From Stenotrophomonas terrae (GTDB lineage: Bacteria > Pseudomonadota > Gammaproteobacteria > Xanthomonadales > Xanthomonadaceae): 64,000 nucleotides of DNA. The stretch spans positions 1 to 64,000 of the forward strand of contig NZ_LDJJ01000028.1 of NCBI RefSeq assembly GCF_001431465.1, in the 5' to 3' direction. Below are positions 51,782-60,516 of the stretch, piece by piece (the first letter of the stretch is position 1; the number at the start of each line of letters is the position of its first letter). Both the position numbers and the translations under genes were made by a program. The notes under the pieces were generated by a model that was not told the origin of the DNA, made no database searches, and saw only the letters and a list, made by a program, of their open reading frames with translations.

Positions 51782-53299
51782 GTGACATCGATCAAGCAGG
51801 AAGACCTCATCCAGTCCGTCGCCGACGCGCTGCAGTACATCTCGTACTACCACCCGGCCGACTACATCAAGAATCTCTCCGCCGCCTATGAGCGCGAAGA
51901 GTCGCCGGCGGCCAAAGAGGCCATCGCGCAGATCCTGATCAACTCGCGCATGTGCGCCGAAGGCCACCGGCCGATCTGCCAGGACACCGGCATCGTCACC
52001 GTGTTCCTGGAAATCGGCATGAACGTGCGTTGGGATGACGCCACCATGGGTGTGGAGGACATGGCCAACGAAGGCATCCGCCGCGCCTACGCCTACCCGG
52101 ACAACAAGCTGCGCGCCTCGGTGCTGGCCGACCCGGCCGGCAAGCGCACCAATACCAAGGACAACACCCCGGGCGTGGTCAACGTCAAGGTTGTGCCGGG
52201 CAATACGGTCGACGTGATCGTCGCCGCCAAGGGTGGTGGTTCCGAGGCCAAGAGCAAGTTCGCCATGCTCAACCCCTCCGATTCCATCGTCGACTGGGTG
52301 CTCAAGACCGTGCCGACCATGGGCGCTGGCTGGTGCCCGCCGGGCATGCTCGGCATCGGCATCGGTGGCACCGCCGAGAAGGCGATGCTGCTGGCCAAGG
52401 AATCGCTGATGGAGCCGATCGACATCACCGATCTGCAGGCCCGCGGCGCCTCCAACCGTGCCGAAGAGCTGCGCCTGGAACTGTACGAAAAGGTCAACGC
52501 GCTGGGCATTGGCGCCCAGGGCCTGGGTGGCCTGACCACGGTGCTGGACATCAAGGTCAAGGATTTCCCGACCCACGCCGCCAACCTGCCGGTAGCGATG
52601 ATCCCCAACTGCGCCGCCACCCGCCACGCCCACTTCACCCTGGACGGCAGCGGCCCGGTGATGCTGGACCCGCCGTCGCTGGAAGACTGGCCGCAGATCA
52701 CCTACGACGCCTCCAAGGGCACCCGCGTCGACCTGGACAATATCACTCCGGAAGAAGTGGCCAATTGGAAGCCGGGCCAGACCCTGCTGCTCAACGGCAA
52801 GTTGCTGACCGGTCGTGACGCCGCGCACAAGCGCATGGTCGACATGCTCAACAAGGGCGAGCAGCTGCCGGTCGATCTGAAGGGTCGTTTCATCTACTAC
52901 GTCGGCCCGGTTGATCCGGTACGTGATGAAGTGGTGGGCCCGGCTGGTCCGACCACGGCTACCCGCATGGACAAGTTCACCCGTCAGATCCTGGAGCAGA
53001 CCGGCCTGCTGGGCATGGTCGGCAAGGCCGAGCGCGGCCCGGCTGCAATCGAAGCCATCCGTGACAACAAGTCGGCCTACCTGATGGCCGTGGGTGGTTC
53101 GGCGTATCTGGTGTCCAAGGCGATCAAGGCCTCCAAGGTGGTCGGTTTTGCCGACCTGGGCATGGAGGCGATCTACGAGTTCACCGTGCAGGACATGCCG
53201 GTGACCGTGGCGGTGGATTCCACCGGCGAGTCGGTTCACAAGACTGGCCCGCGCGAATGGCAGGCACGCATCGGCAAGATTCCGGTGATTGTGGAATAA
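51782..53299 (+). CDS. fumA: Fumarate hydratase class I (iron-sulfur)
   Basis: 505 residues from GTG 51782. It interconverts fumarate and malate with an oxygen-sensitive [4Fe-4S] cluster. The N-terminal domain has GHRPICQDTGIVTVF and MGAGWCPPGMLGIGIGG, with cluster-type cysteines in ICQ, WCPP and PNCAATRH; the C-terminal domain has GPVDPVRDEVVGPAGPTTATRMDKFT. It is the full-length, non-split form. A terminator follows. Confidence 0.95.
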   Translation: MTSIKQEDLIQSVADALQYISYYHPADYIKNLSAAYEREESPAAKEAIAQILINSRMCAEGHRPICQDTGIVTVFLEIGMNVRWDDATMGVEDMANEGIRRAYAYPDNKLRASVLADPAGKRTNTKDNTPGVVNVKVVPGNTVDVIVAAKGGGSEAKSKFAMLNPSDSIVDWVLKTVPTMGAGWCPPGMLGIGIGGTAEKAMLLAKESLMEPIDITDLQARGASNRAEELRLELYEKVNALGIGAQGLGGLTTVLDIKVKDFPTHAANLPVAMIPNCAATRHAHFTLDGSGPVMLDPPSLEDWPQITYDASKGTRVDLDNITPEEVANWKPGQTLLLNGKLLTGRDAAHKRMVDMLNKGEQLPVDLKGRFIYYVGPVDPVRDEVVGPAGPTTATRMDKFTRQILEQTGLLGMVGKAERGPAAIEAIRDNKSAYLMAVGGSAYLVSKAIKASKVVGFADLGMEAIYEFTVQDMPVTVAVDSTGESVHKTGPREWQARIGKIPVIVE

Positions 53300-53333
53300 G
53301 CCAGCGCGTTCCTCGATGAGGGATGGCAATCAG

Positions 53334-53364
53334 ACAGCCCGGGCGTATGCTCGGGCTGTTTTCA
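53334..53364 (+). terminator. Intrinsic terminator of the fumarase gene
   Basis: ACAGCCCGGGC pairs with GCTCGGGCTGT (one mismatch) around GTAT, followed by TTTTC. Confidence 0.8.
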
Positions 53365-53380
53365 TTTCTGGATTGCGGAC

Positions 53381-53701
53381 ATGCATACACGGATGTGGGC
53401 GGGCTTGATCACGGTATTGCTGCTGCTGGCCGGTTGTTCCAGCGGAGGCGGCTGGAGCAACCCGCCACGCAATGATCCGGCTGCCTGCGTGAGTTACTGC
53501 CAGACCGTCTACCAGCGGTGTAATGCCAACCCCGATAGTTATGGCGATTGTGGTGAGGCAAATAGAAACAACCAATGCGACAAGATCAGCAACCCTGAGC
53601 TCCGCGGCGCCTGCCAGACCTCACAGGCGTTCTGCCAGAACCGCTCGGCCGCGTCGGTATGCGGTGAACGTCTGAACAGCTGCATGGCCAGCTGCAATTG
53701 A
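53381..53701 (+). CDS. Small Cys-rich lipoprotein of unknown function
   Basis: 106 residues. The lipobox LLLAGC anchors it. The mature part has ten further cysteines in CVSYC, QRC, GDC, NQC, GAC, AFC, SVC and CMASC, probably all disulfide-bonded, with helix-like C-x3-C spacing at the beginning and end. No known domain. It lies between fumarase and a repeat block. Confidence 0.8.
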   Translation: MHTRMWAGLITVLLLLAGCSSGGGWSNPPRNDPAACVSYCQTVYQRCNANPDSYGDCGEANRNNQCDKISNPELRGACQTSQAFCQNRSAASVCGERLNSCMASCN

Positions 53702-54114
53702 ATTTGAGGGTACACGGCGCTGTTGCGTAGAGCAGAGACTGCGGCGCCTGCACGTTCTGCTCCCTCCCTTTGCCGGAGGCAAGGGGAGGGTTGGGGAGGG
53801 GTGCTTTTAGCTGTAGCTGCTGCTTCACCGCCTTCATGGCTTGCGTAAATCCTGCAGCTTGGTCGATACGGCCCTTGCCGAGCATGGCTCGGCACTACCT
53901 GCTTCTGCTCCCTCCCTTTGGCCGAAGGCCAAGGGGAGGGCTGGGGAGGGGTGCTTTCGGCTGTGGCTGTTGCTTCACCGCCTTCATGGCTTACACAACG
54001 CCTGCAGCTTGGTCGATACGGCCCCTGCCGAGCATGGCTCGGCACTACCTGTTCTCCCCGCCACGGAAACCGTGCGCGGTTAGAATGCCGCTTCACCCGC
54101 CGGGAAATCAGCGC
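53702..54114. repeat. Tandemly duplicated repeat block
   Basis: 413 bases without a gene. Two copies of a 148-base unit (from about 53753 and 53904 to 54052) each hold a CTCCCTCCCTTTG...GGGGAGGGGTGCTTT element, a constant segment (CTTCACCGCCTTCATGGCTT, GCAGCTTGGTCGATACGGCCC) and an inverted SMAG unit (53876-53898 and 54026-54048). Confidence 0.82.
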
Positions 54115-54750
54115 ATGTCAGTTGTTCTGTACGGATCGCAAAGTACCGCTTCATTGGTCGTGCATTGGTTGTTGATCGAACTCGGCATCGAGCACGAACT
54201 GCGGCAGTTGGATTTCGAACGCGATGAGCAGAAGTCACCGGCGTTCCTGGCGATCAATCCTGCTGGTCGCGTGCCAGCCTTGATCATCGATGGCCAGGTG
54301 TTGACGGAGTCCGCTGCCATTGCCATGCAGTTGGCCGACCTGCATCCGCAGGCCGGATTCGCGCCCGCGCCGGGCAGCCGTGCACGCGGCGATTACTACC
54401 GCTGGATCTGCTTCTGTGTGTACACGCTGATGCCGGCGTATCGCAGCTGGTTCTACCCGGATGAACCGGCTGGCCCGGCAAGCGCGGCCGAGGTCAAGCA
54501 GCGTGCCCGCGTACAACTGGAAACGGCGTGGCAGCGGGTGGCCGATCACCTCGCGGCGCACGGCCCCTATATGCTCGGTGAGCAATTGTCGGTGGTGGAT
54601 TTCATGCTGACCATGTTGATGCGCTGGAGCCGGAACATGCCGCGTCCGAGTGATAGCTGGCCGGTGTTGGCTGCGCATGCCGCCCGTATGAAGGCGCGGC
54701 CCGCGTTTGCCGAGGTGTATCGGCGTGAGGGGATCAACGACTGGTTGTGA
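54115..54750 (+). CDS. Glutathione S-transferase family protein
   Basis: 211 residues. The thioredoxin-like N-terminal domain (LYGSQSTASLVVHWLLIELGIEHELRQLDFERDEQKSPAFLAINPAGRVPALIIDGQVLTESAAIAMQLAD) has the conserved cis-Pro and ES glutathione contact; the helical C-terminal domain contains LSVVDFMLTMLMRW. Substrate unknown. The frame is open upstream through the repeats, but homologues start at this ATG. Confidence 0.9.
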   Translation: MSVVLYGSQSTASLVVHWLLIELGIEHELRQLDFERDEQKSPAFLAINPAGRVPALIIDGQVLTESAAIAMQLADLHPQAGFAPAPGSRARGDYYRWICFCVYTLMPAYRSWFYPDEPAGPASAAEVKQRARVQLETAWQRVADHLAAHGPYMLGEQLSVVDFMLTMLMRWSRNMPRPSDSWPVLAAHAARMKARPAFAEVYRREGINDWL

Positions 54751-54828
54751 GCCTGCGCAGCCGGTGCCTGCATGCAAGCCCGGCTTCGCCGTGTGCGCCG
54801 CTCCCGCAAGCAATGTAGCGCGGACGAT

Positions 54829-55938
54829 TCAGTCCACGTGATCGTCGAACTTGCGCCCGCCCTGGAACGGCATCAGGTGTTGTTTGACGATGCCGTTGGG
54901 CACGGTTTCCAGTTTCATCACGCCGTATTCCTTTGGCCACTGTGCCTGGTCGCGCGGTAGCTTGAAGGTGCCCATCAGCATGTCCACCAGTGGCAGGTGG
55001 ATGGCGTAGTTGACGTCGATGTACTCCTGCTGCCGCGCATGATGCCAGTGGTGATAGCGCGGCAGCACCAGCAGGTATTCCAGCCAGCCAAAGCGGATAC
55101 CCAGATTGGCGTGGGCCAGTACTGCCTGCAGGCCGACCAGGATCACATAGGCGTTTACCGCCGGGGTCGAGAAACCCAGGATCAGCAAGGGCAGCAGCAC
55201 CGCACTGCGGGTCAGCACGATCTCGACGAAATGCACGCGTGAGCCGGCCAGCCAGTCCATGTGTCGGCTGGAATGGTGCACGGCGTGGAAGCGCCAGAGC
55301 CAGGGAATGTTGTGGTAGGTGCGATGCAGCAGCGCCTGGGCCATGTCCGCTACAAAGACTGCAATCAGAAACTGTGCCCAGACCGGCAAAGATTGGATGG
55401 CCTGTTTCAGGGAGGGGAAGGCGGCCAGCCCGGCGATGGTCGAGGTGGAGGCGGTGACCAGGATCAGGATGAACTGCACCAGCACGTGGCTCATGAAGAA
55501 GTAGGCCACGTCGGTGCGCCAACCCGGCCGCAGCGGCGACAGTTCGCGTTTGCCCAGATAACGTTCCAGTGGCACGAACACCAGCGCCGAGAAGAACAGC
55601 GACAGCACGAACCAGTCCAGCCCCAGCGAATAAGGTGTCTGCCCGATGGCATCGAACTGCACGTTGCTGCCGCCGAGCAGTACCGCCAGCGTGGCGCTGC
55701 CAACCCCGAGGGTGGCGATGCGTTTGTTGCGATCACGCAGGATCGCCAGCGTGCCCATGATGAAGGCGGCGGCCAGGCCGACCAGCAGCAGGTGGCGGGC
55801 AAACTGTTCGTTGTAAACCGCGCGGAACTCCCGGCTGGTCAGCAGCTCGGGAAAGTGGAAGCAGGCAACCGCCAGCAGGCTCAGTACCCCGAGCAGTGCA
55901 GAACCATAGGCAAAGAACGAGCGGCGGGCACGGACCAT
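54829..55938 (-). CDS. Fatty acid hydroxylase/sterol desaturase superfamily membrane protein
   Basis: 369 residues from ATG 55938, which has AGGA upstream. About seven hydrophobic helices. The di-iron histidine boxes are present: HRTYH, HAVHH and HHWHH, with another His in HANLG. Such enzymes hydroxylate or desaturate lipids, or cleave ether lipids. Substrate unknown; no isoprenoid or hopanoid genes nearby. Confidence 0.88.
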   Translation of the reverse strand: MVRARRSFFAYGSALLGVLSLLAVACFHFPELLTSREFRAVYNEQFARHLLLVGLAAAFIMGTLAILRDRNKRIATLGVGSATLAVLLGGSNVQFDAIGQTPYSLGLDWFVLSLFFSALVFVPLERYLGKRELSPLRPGWRTDVAYFFMSHVLVQFILILVTASTSTIAGLAAFPSLKQAIQSLPVWAQFLIAVFVADMAQALLHRTYHNIPWLWRFHAVHHSSRHMDWLAGSRVHFVEIVLTRSAVLLPLLILGFSTPAVNAYVILVGLQAVLAHANLGIRFGWLEYLLVLPRYHHWHHARQQEYIDVNYAIHLPLVDMLMGTFKLPRDQAQWPKEYGVMKLETVPNGIVKQHLMPFQGGRKFDDHVD

Positions 55939-56107
55939 TGTGGACTTCCTGTCTTGGACTGGCCGATTCTGCCTGCGTCCGCTGAACGGGGGAAGTGGGG
56001 CCGCGCTGCACTTCACGCGGGCTGGGCAGTCCCGGCGTTAGGCTTGCGGGCAGTGGGCATGCGCTGGGCGTCAGGCCGCCATGCCGGGATTTGTCTGGAG
56101 TCGGTGG

Positions 56108-56641
56108 ATGAGCGGATTGAGCGTTCCGGTAAATGCGAATGACCATGTCCAGGGACGGCTGGATGCAGCCGTGGTGTTGGTGGAATACGCCGACTACCAA
56201 TGCCCTTACTGCGGCGAGGCGTTTTCGCTGGTCAAGCGTTTGCAGCAGCGCTTTGGCGAGCAGCTATGCCTGGTGTTCCGCAACTTCCCGCTGGTGCAGT
56301 CGCACCCGCAGGCGCTGCCAGCGGCGATCACTGCCGAGTACGCCGCCGCCCATGGCAAGTTCTGGGAGGCGCACGATGCGCTGTTCCGCAGCCAGCAGCA
56401 GCTGGGCGAGGTGGTGTACCGCGAGCTGATGCGGGAGCTGGGCCTGCCTGAGGACGGCCTGGCTGCGGCGATGGATGACAACCACAATCTGGCGCGCATC
56501 CAAAGCGATATCGAGAGCGGTGTGCGCAGTGGTGTGACCGGCACGCCGGCATTCTTCATCAACGGCCGCTTGTTCCAGCCGCGGCAGAGTTTTGAAGAAC
56601 TCTATGATGCGATCGTGCAGGCCATTGCTGAAAAGCAGTGA
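56108..56641 (+). CDS. DsbA-like thioredoxin-fold protein
   Basis: 177 residues. It has the CPYC redox site (EYADYQCPYCGEAF), helical insert and a cis-Pro loop GVTGTPAFFING, as in the thioredoxin_4 DsbA-like group. No signal peptide is visible, so it is probably cytoplasmic, unlike DsbA itself. ATG 56108 has GGAG upstream; an ATG at 56081 is also in frame. Confidence 0.88.
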   Translation: MSGLSVPVNANDHVQGRLDAAVVLVEYADYQCPYCGEAFSLVKRLQQRFGEQLCLVFRNFPLVQSHPQALPAAITAEYAAAHGKFWEAHDALFRSQQQLGEVVYRELMRELGLPEDGLAAAMDDNHNLARIQSDIESGVRSGVTGTPAFFINGRLFQPRQSFEELYDAIVQAIAEKQ

Positions 56642-56697
56642 AGTAGCCTTGCCGCGGCCAGGTGCCGGGGCAAGGCGCGGGCTTCCGTCCGCTTGCC

Positions 56698-57048
56698 TCA
56701 GTTGATCAGTGCAAGCACGGTTTCCGGTGGCCGGCATAGCGCCGTGCCCTTGGCGGTCCGCACGATGGGACGGTTGATCAGTGCAGGGTGCTGGCTCATC
56801 GCCTCAATCAGCGCGGCCTCGTCATCGAGCTTGCTGGCCAGGCCCAGTTCCGAGTAAGCAGTCTCCTTGCTGCGCAGCAGCTCACGCGCAGGCATGCCCA
56901 TGGCATCGAGCAGCTCGCGCAGCTGGGCCGGCGAGGGTGGTGTGTCCAGGTAGTTGATCACCTCGACCTCGACGCCCGCCTCCTGCAACAAGGCCAGGGC
57001 GCCGCGCGAATTGGAGCAGCGGTTGTTGTGCCAGATGGTTGCTTGCAT
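56698..57048 (-). CDS. arsC: Arsenate reductase (glutaredoxin type)
   Basis: 116 residues. IWHNNRCSNSRGALALLQ has the catalytic Cys (Cys11), and NRPIVRTAKGTALCRPPE the arginine that contacts arsenate in ArsC. There is no ars operon beside it, so it may serve general redox. It ends close to the phospholipase gene that follows on the same strand. Confidence 0.88.
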   Translation of the reverse strand: MQATIWHNNRCSNSRGALALLQEAGVEVEVINYLDTPPSPAQLRELLDAMGMPARELLRSKETAYSELGLASKLDDEAALIEAMSQHPALINRPIVRTAKGTALCRPPETVLALIN

Positions 57049-57051
57049 GGC

Positions 57052-58191
57052 TTAGAACCACTCCAACAGCGACACGCCCACGCCGATATAGGTGGCGCGG
57101 TGGTTGTAGTCGATCATGCTCTCGCCGTAGCCATCAAACACCTGCACATGGCCACGCAACAGGTTGTTGATCGGGAAACCGTAGTCCACCTGCACCGAAC
57201 CATGTGCGCGGTCGCCGCTGCGCAGTGAGTGGCGGCCGGTGACGGCCAGTTCGTGGCCATTGCGGTTGTAGACCAGGGTGGCGTCGCCGCGGCCCATGTA
57301 ATCCTCGATGTCGGGATTATTGTCGTCGCGGCGTCCTTCCGGGATGCGGTACCAGGGGCGCAGCATGATGGCCCAGTTTTCGCGGTCCAGGCCGACATTC
57401 ATCACCACCCGGTTCCAGCTGCGCGACAGCGGGTCGCTGCGGCCATTGGACTGATGGTTGAGGCTGACGCCGGTCATGCGGCCGTTCCAGCCGAACAGCG
57501 AATAGCCGTTGCGGAAGGTCAGCATCACTTCCGGCTCGTAGTTGGTCTCGCGGAAGGGGCGCGACAGCTCGCTGTTGTACGCCTGCCAGCGCGAGCTCTG
57601 GGTATAGCCCACCCAGATGTCGCCGTTGTCGCCGAACAGGTTCTCGGCCACCTTGGTCTTGAAGCTGAGCTGGAACTTCAGCTCGGTGCTGTCCAGTTGC
57701 TCGGACTCGGTCACCGTGTTGTTGGGGTTGGGCGAATGCGGCATTTCATTGGGCTTGCTGCTCCAGAACGCGGGCAGCAGGTATACCGGCTTGTAGGCAC
57801 GCAGCTGGTACAGGCCCAGCTTGGAGTCCTTGGCCAGCTCCCAACGGCTGTCCAGCAGCGAGCCACGGCCGGCATTGGCCGCGGCCGAGGCCAGCTCATC
57901 ATGGGCGAACAGTTCGTTGCGGCGCGGGATGGGCTCGTCCAGTTCCTTGGCTGCGGCCTTGGCCTCCTTGCGGGCCTGCAGCGCGGCGGCGGCGGCGGCA
58001 TCGGCAGCGCGGGTGTCCGGCGCGGTGCGGCCGAGCGCGTTGTCATAGCAGGCCAGGCGGGCGGCATCGGTCTCCAGCGCGAAGCAGGCTTGTGGCGAGG
58101 CCGGGGTCGTCAACGACTCCTGGGCGTAGGTGGAGGCGCTGGCACCGCTCAGTATCAGCAGCAAGGCAGCAGGAAGGGCTCGGGTTTGCAT
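57052..58191 (-). CDS. pldA: Outer membrane phospholipase A1
   Basis: 379 residues from ATG 58191. A signal peptide (LPAALLLILSGASASTYA) is followed by an Ala/Lys-rich soluble segment (about residues 60-95) and the beta-barrel domain. GVSLNHQSNGRSDPLSRSWNR holds the active His and Ser as in OMPLA, which cuts phospholipids that reach the outer leaflet. It ends in VSLLEWF, a C-terminal aromatic barrel signal. ArsC starts three bases after its end in the same direction. Confidence 0.92.
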   Translation of the reverse strand: MQTRALPAALLLILSGASASTYAQESLTTPASPQACFALETDAARLACYDNALGRTAPDTRAADAAAAAALQARKEAKAAAKELDEPIPRRNELFAHDELASAAANAGRGSLLDSRWELAKDSKLGLYQLRAYKPVYLLPAFWSSKPNEMPHSPNPNNTVTESEQLDSTELKFQLSFKTKVAENLFGDNGDIWVGYTQSSRWQAYNSELSRPFRETNYEPEVMLTFRNGYSLFGWNGRMTGVSLNHQSNGRSDPLSRSWNRVVMNVGLDRENWAIMLRPWYRIPEGRRDDNNPDIEDYMGRGDATLVYNRNGHELAVTGRHSLRSGDRAHGSVQVDYGFPINNLLRGHVQVFDGYGESMIDYNHRATYIGVGVSLLEWF

Positions 58192-58314
58192 AGGTTCCAT
58201 CCGGTCGCGGTGGGGTGGCCGGGCCAGGGCAATCACGGGGTGTGGCCCATCGGCGTCAGTGGCAAGCTGGGGATTGTCGGTGATTCGTCTGTCCAGAGGG
58301 AGTCAAGGCAGCAT

Positions 58315-58800
58315 TCAGAAGAACCAGGCCAAGGCAAACACGCCGACCATGGTGATCGCCAGGCCGAGTTTGAGCGCAACGCCCAGGACGATGCCCAGCC
58401 AGGTGCCGAAGCCGACCTTGGTGGCCTGGCCCAGCTGGCGGCCGTGCATGTACTCGCCGGCCAGCGCGCCGATGAATGGGCCCACGAACAGGCCGATGGG
58501 CATGAAGAACAGGCCGGCCACGGTGCCGATGGCCGATCCGATCAGGGCCAGCTTGCTGGCGCCGACCTTCTTGGCCCCGGCAATCGTGGAAATCACGTCG
58601 ACGATGATGGATATGACCGTGAGCACGCCCAATACCACCAGCGGCAGCCAGCCAACCCGGTTGAACCCGTCGCCCCAGGCCGCCAGCAGCAGGCCGACGA
58701 AAACCAGCGGAACCCCCGGCAGTGCGGGCAGGATGATGCCGGCTATGCCGACCAGGACCAGCAGGGCGCCGACCAGATAGAAGATGAATGAATAGTCCAT
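58315..58800 (-). CDS. DUF456 family membrane protein
   Basis: 161 residues with four or more hydrophobic helices and the duplicated glycine-rich pattern of DUF456 (LPALPGVPLVFVGLLLAAWGDGF; GTVAGLFFMPIGLFVGPFIGALAGEY). The GPFIGA motif is diagnostic. Function unknown; probably a small inner membrane protein. Confidence 0.9.
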   Translation of the reverse strand: MDYSFIFYLVGALLVLVGIAGIILPALPGVPLVFVGLLLAAWGDGFNRVGWLPLVVLGVLTVISIIVDVISTIAGAKKVGASKLALIGSAIGTVAGLFFMPIGLFVGPFIGALAGEYMHGRQLGQATKVGFGTWLGIVLGVALKLGLAITMVGVFALAWFF

Positions 58801-59032
58801 GTGAATTCTGAAGGGGGTCCAATAGGGGTTGACTTTAGCTTGTCGCGCGGTGTTGCAATTTGATTTGGCCCGAGTTAAGTTGCAGCCGCTGAGCTTGGCA
58901 AGGTCACCGTGAATCGTGGCCTGATGGGTAGATCGAAGGATTTGCTACATCGTTGCACCTCGCTTCCTCCTTGCAACCAGCCGCCTTACCGGGCGTAACC
59001 ATCAAACGAGAGAGTTACAGGGAGTTGTCGAG

Positions 59033-59242
59033 ATGTCTGATCGCGAAACCGGTACCGTCAAGTGGTTCAACGACGCCAAGGGCTTCGGCTTCATCAGCCG
59101 TGAAAATGGTGAGGACGTGTTCGTGCACTTCCGCGCCATCCAGACCCAGGGCTTCAAAAGTCTGAAGGAAGGCCAGCAGGTCACCTTCACCGTCGTGCAG
59201 GGCCAGAAGGGCCTGCAGGCTGACGCCGTACAACCGGTCTGA
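59033..59242 (+). CDS. cspA: Cold-shock protein
   Basis: 69 residues. RNP1 (KGFGFIS) and RNP2 (DVFVHF) in the standard CSD beta-barrel. It binds RNA or single-stranded DNA. The mRNA leader may be long: a TTGACT at 58829 lies about 200 bases upstream, and AGGGAG is eight bases before the ATG. CSPs use long leaders for cold control, but I cannot show that here. Confidence 0.95.
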   Translation: MSDRETGTVKWFNDAKGFGFISRENGEDVFVHFRAIQTQGFKSLKEGQQVTFTVVQGQKGLQADAVQPV

Positions 59243-59257
59243 CCCGGCCGGCCGTCC

Positions 59258-59293
59258 AGCCAAAAAAAGGCCCGCGCAAGCGGGCCTTTTTTC
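59258..59293. terminator. Intrinsic terminator after the cold-shock gene
   Basis: AAAAAAGGCCCGC/GCGGGCCTTTTTT, a perfect long stem that can serve both convergent genes. Confidence 0.9.
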
Positions 59294-59311
59294 AAACATG
59301 GCGCTGACGGC

Positions 59312-59797
59312 TCAGCGGATCACCACGCGGCCATTGACCACGCGCACATAGGTGTTCTCGCGGATGCCGCCCAGGTCCTTCTGGTTGACCACGATCACGC
59401 GGCCATCGTCCATGCGCACCTGGATGTCATACGAATTGCCGGTGACGTTCTGCTGGATCTTGTTGCCGGCCAGGGCGCCACCAACGGCACCTGCCACGGA
59501 GGCGATGTTCTGGTTGCCCTTGCTGCCGCCGGTCTTGTCGGAGATTTCATGGCCAGCTACAGCGCCGACGATGCCACCCAGAATCGCGCCGGTGGCGCTG
59601 GGTGCGGTGCGGCCCGAAGCAACGGTGTCGATGCGGGTAACGATGCCGCAGTCGGTGCAGCGGTTCTGGTTGTAGTTGCCGTTGTTGCTGCCGTAGTTGC
59701 CACCATTGTTGTAGCTGCCGCCGTAACCGGGCGACGTGGCGCAACCGGCCAGCGCCAGACTGGCAATTGCGCCTGCAGCGATCAGTTGGATCTTCAT
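59312..59797 (-). CDS. Glycine-zipper 2TM lipoprotein
   Basis: 161 residues. The lipobox LALAGC and a Gly/Asn/Tyr-rich stretch (SPGYGGSYNNGGNYGSNNGNYN) are followed by the zipper GAILGGIVGAVAGHEISDKTGG... GAVGGALAG, as in SlyB/OmlA-type proteins, and a C-terminal domain (YDIQVRMDDGRVIVVNQKDLGGIRENTYVRVVNGRVVIR). AAGGAG precedes ATG 59797. It is probably an outer membrane or envelope-stress lipoprotein. Confidence 0.87.
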   Translation of the reverse strand: MKIQLIAAGAIASLALAGCATSPGYGGSYNNGGNYGSNNGNYNQNRCTDCGIVTRIDTVASGRTAPSATGAILGGIVGAVAGHEISDKTGGSKGNQNIASVAGAVGGALAGNKIQQNVTGNSYDIQVRMDDGRVIVVNQKDLGGIRENTYVRVVNGRVVIR

Positions 59798-59929
59798 GGT
59801 GTCTCTCCTTGCCAGATGGGGAATTGGGTACACGTGCGTGACCTGCGGCGAAGATCGTGCGGTTTTACATGTGAATGGAGGGCCAATCAGGTGTGAAAAC
59901 CGTGCTTACCTGGTTGAAGCAGTGCTTAC

Positions 59930-60367
59930 TTACTTGAAATCCTGATGGCACGACTTGCAGTCGCTGCCGATTTTTTGCACTGCAGCAGCGAGGGTGGCGC
60001 AATCTGCCGGTGGTTTGGCAAGCGCGTCATTCAAGGTGGCACGGAAGCGGCTGGCGTGTTGCTGGAAGCGCTCGTCGTCACGCAGGCCGGGGAAGGCGGT
60101 TTCCAGATCGTTGGCCAGGGCGCGCAGGGTCTGCAGGCGCGGCGTGGTATCGGCGACGCTGCAGCGGTTCTGCTTCTGGCTCTCGCCGAGCAGCTGAGCC
60201 TGCTTGGCCATCACCGTCATCAGGCTGTCCGGGAAATGATCCTGGCGGGCCTGCAGGGCGCGCATGCCCATCACCGTGGCGATCACGCCGATCAACAGGC
60301 CGGCGATGAGGACGAACAGGTAGCGCGAGGCGGTGGAGGGTTTACGGACGGGTGCGGGGTCGGACAT
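59930..60367 (-). CDS. Membrane-anchored class II-type cytochrome c
   Basis: 145 residues. An N-terminal helix (YLFVLIAGLLIGVIATVMG) anchors a four-helix domain. The heme site CKSCH lies at the very C-terminus (SDCKSCHQDFK), the position seen in cytochrome c'/c556, and Met residues in DSLMTVMAKQ may be the sixth ligand. Its redox partner is unknown. The region 59798-59929 before it holds no gene. Confidence 0.8.
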   Translation of the reverse strand: MSDPAPVRKPSTASRYLFVLIAGLLIGVIATVMGMRALQARQDHFPDSLMTVMAKQAQLLGESQKQNRCSVADTTPRLQTLRALANDLETAFPGLRDDERFQQHASRFRATLNDALAKPPADCATLAAAVQKIGSDCKSCHQDFK

Positions 60368-60516
60368 TGCGTTGGCTCCGGGCTACATGGCAAAGGACTG
60401 CGACTGGTCCCCATTATGCAGGGACGCAGGCGATAACCGCGTCATGGTGGCGGCAACGTCGCCGAGCCGGTTGCCGCTGGCTCGCGGCGGAGCGGGGCAG
60501 GCCGTAAAATGCGCCG

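Noticed and set aside
53753-54052. Possible CRISPR array
   Set aside because: Only two units of about 148 bases, without short regular repeats and unique spacers; it is a tandem duplication.
58801-59032. Cold-shock RNA thermometer in the csp leader
   Set aside because: A long leader is possible, but the promoter is not convincing and I could not fold the RNA, so I do not list it as a feature.
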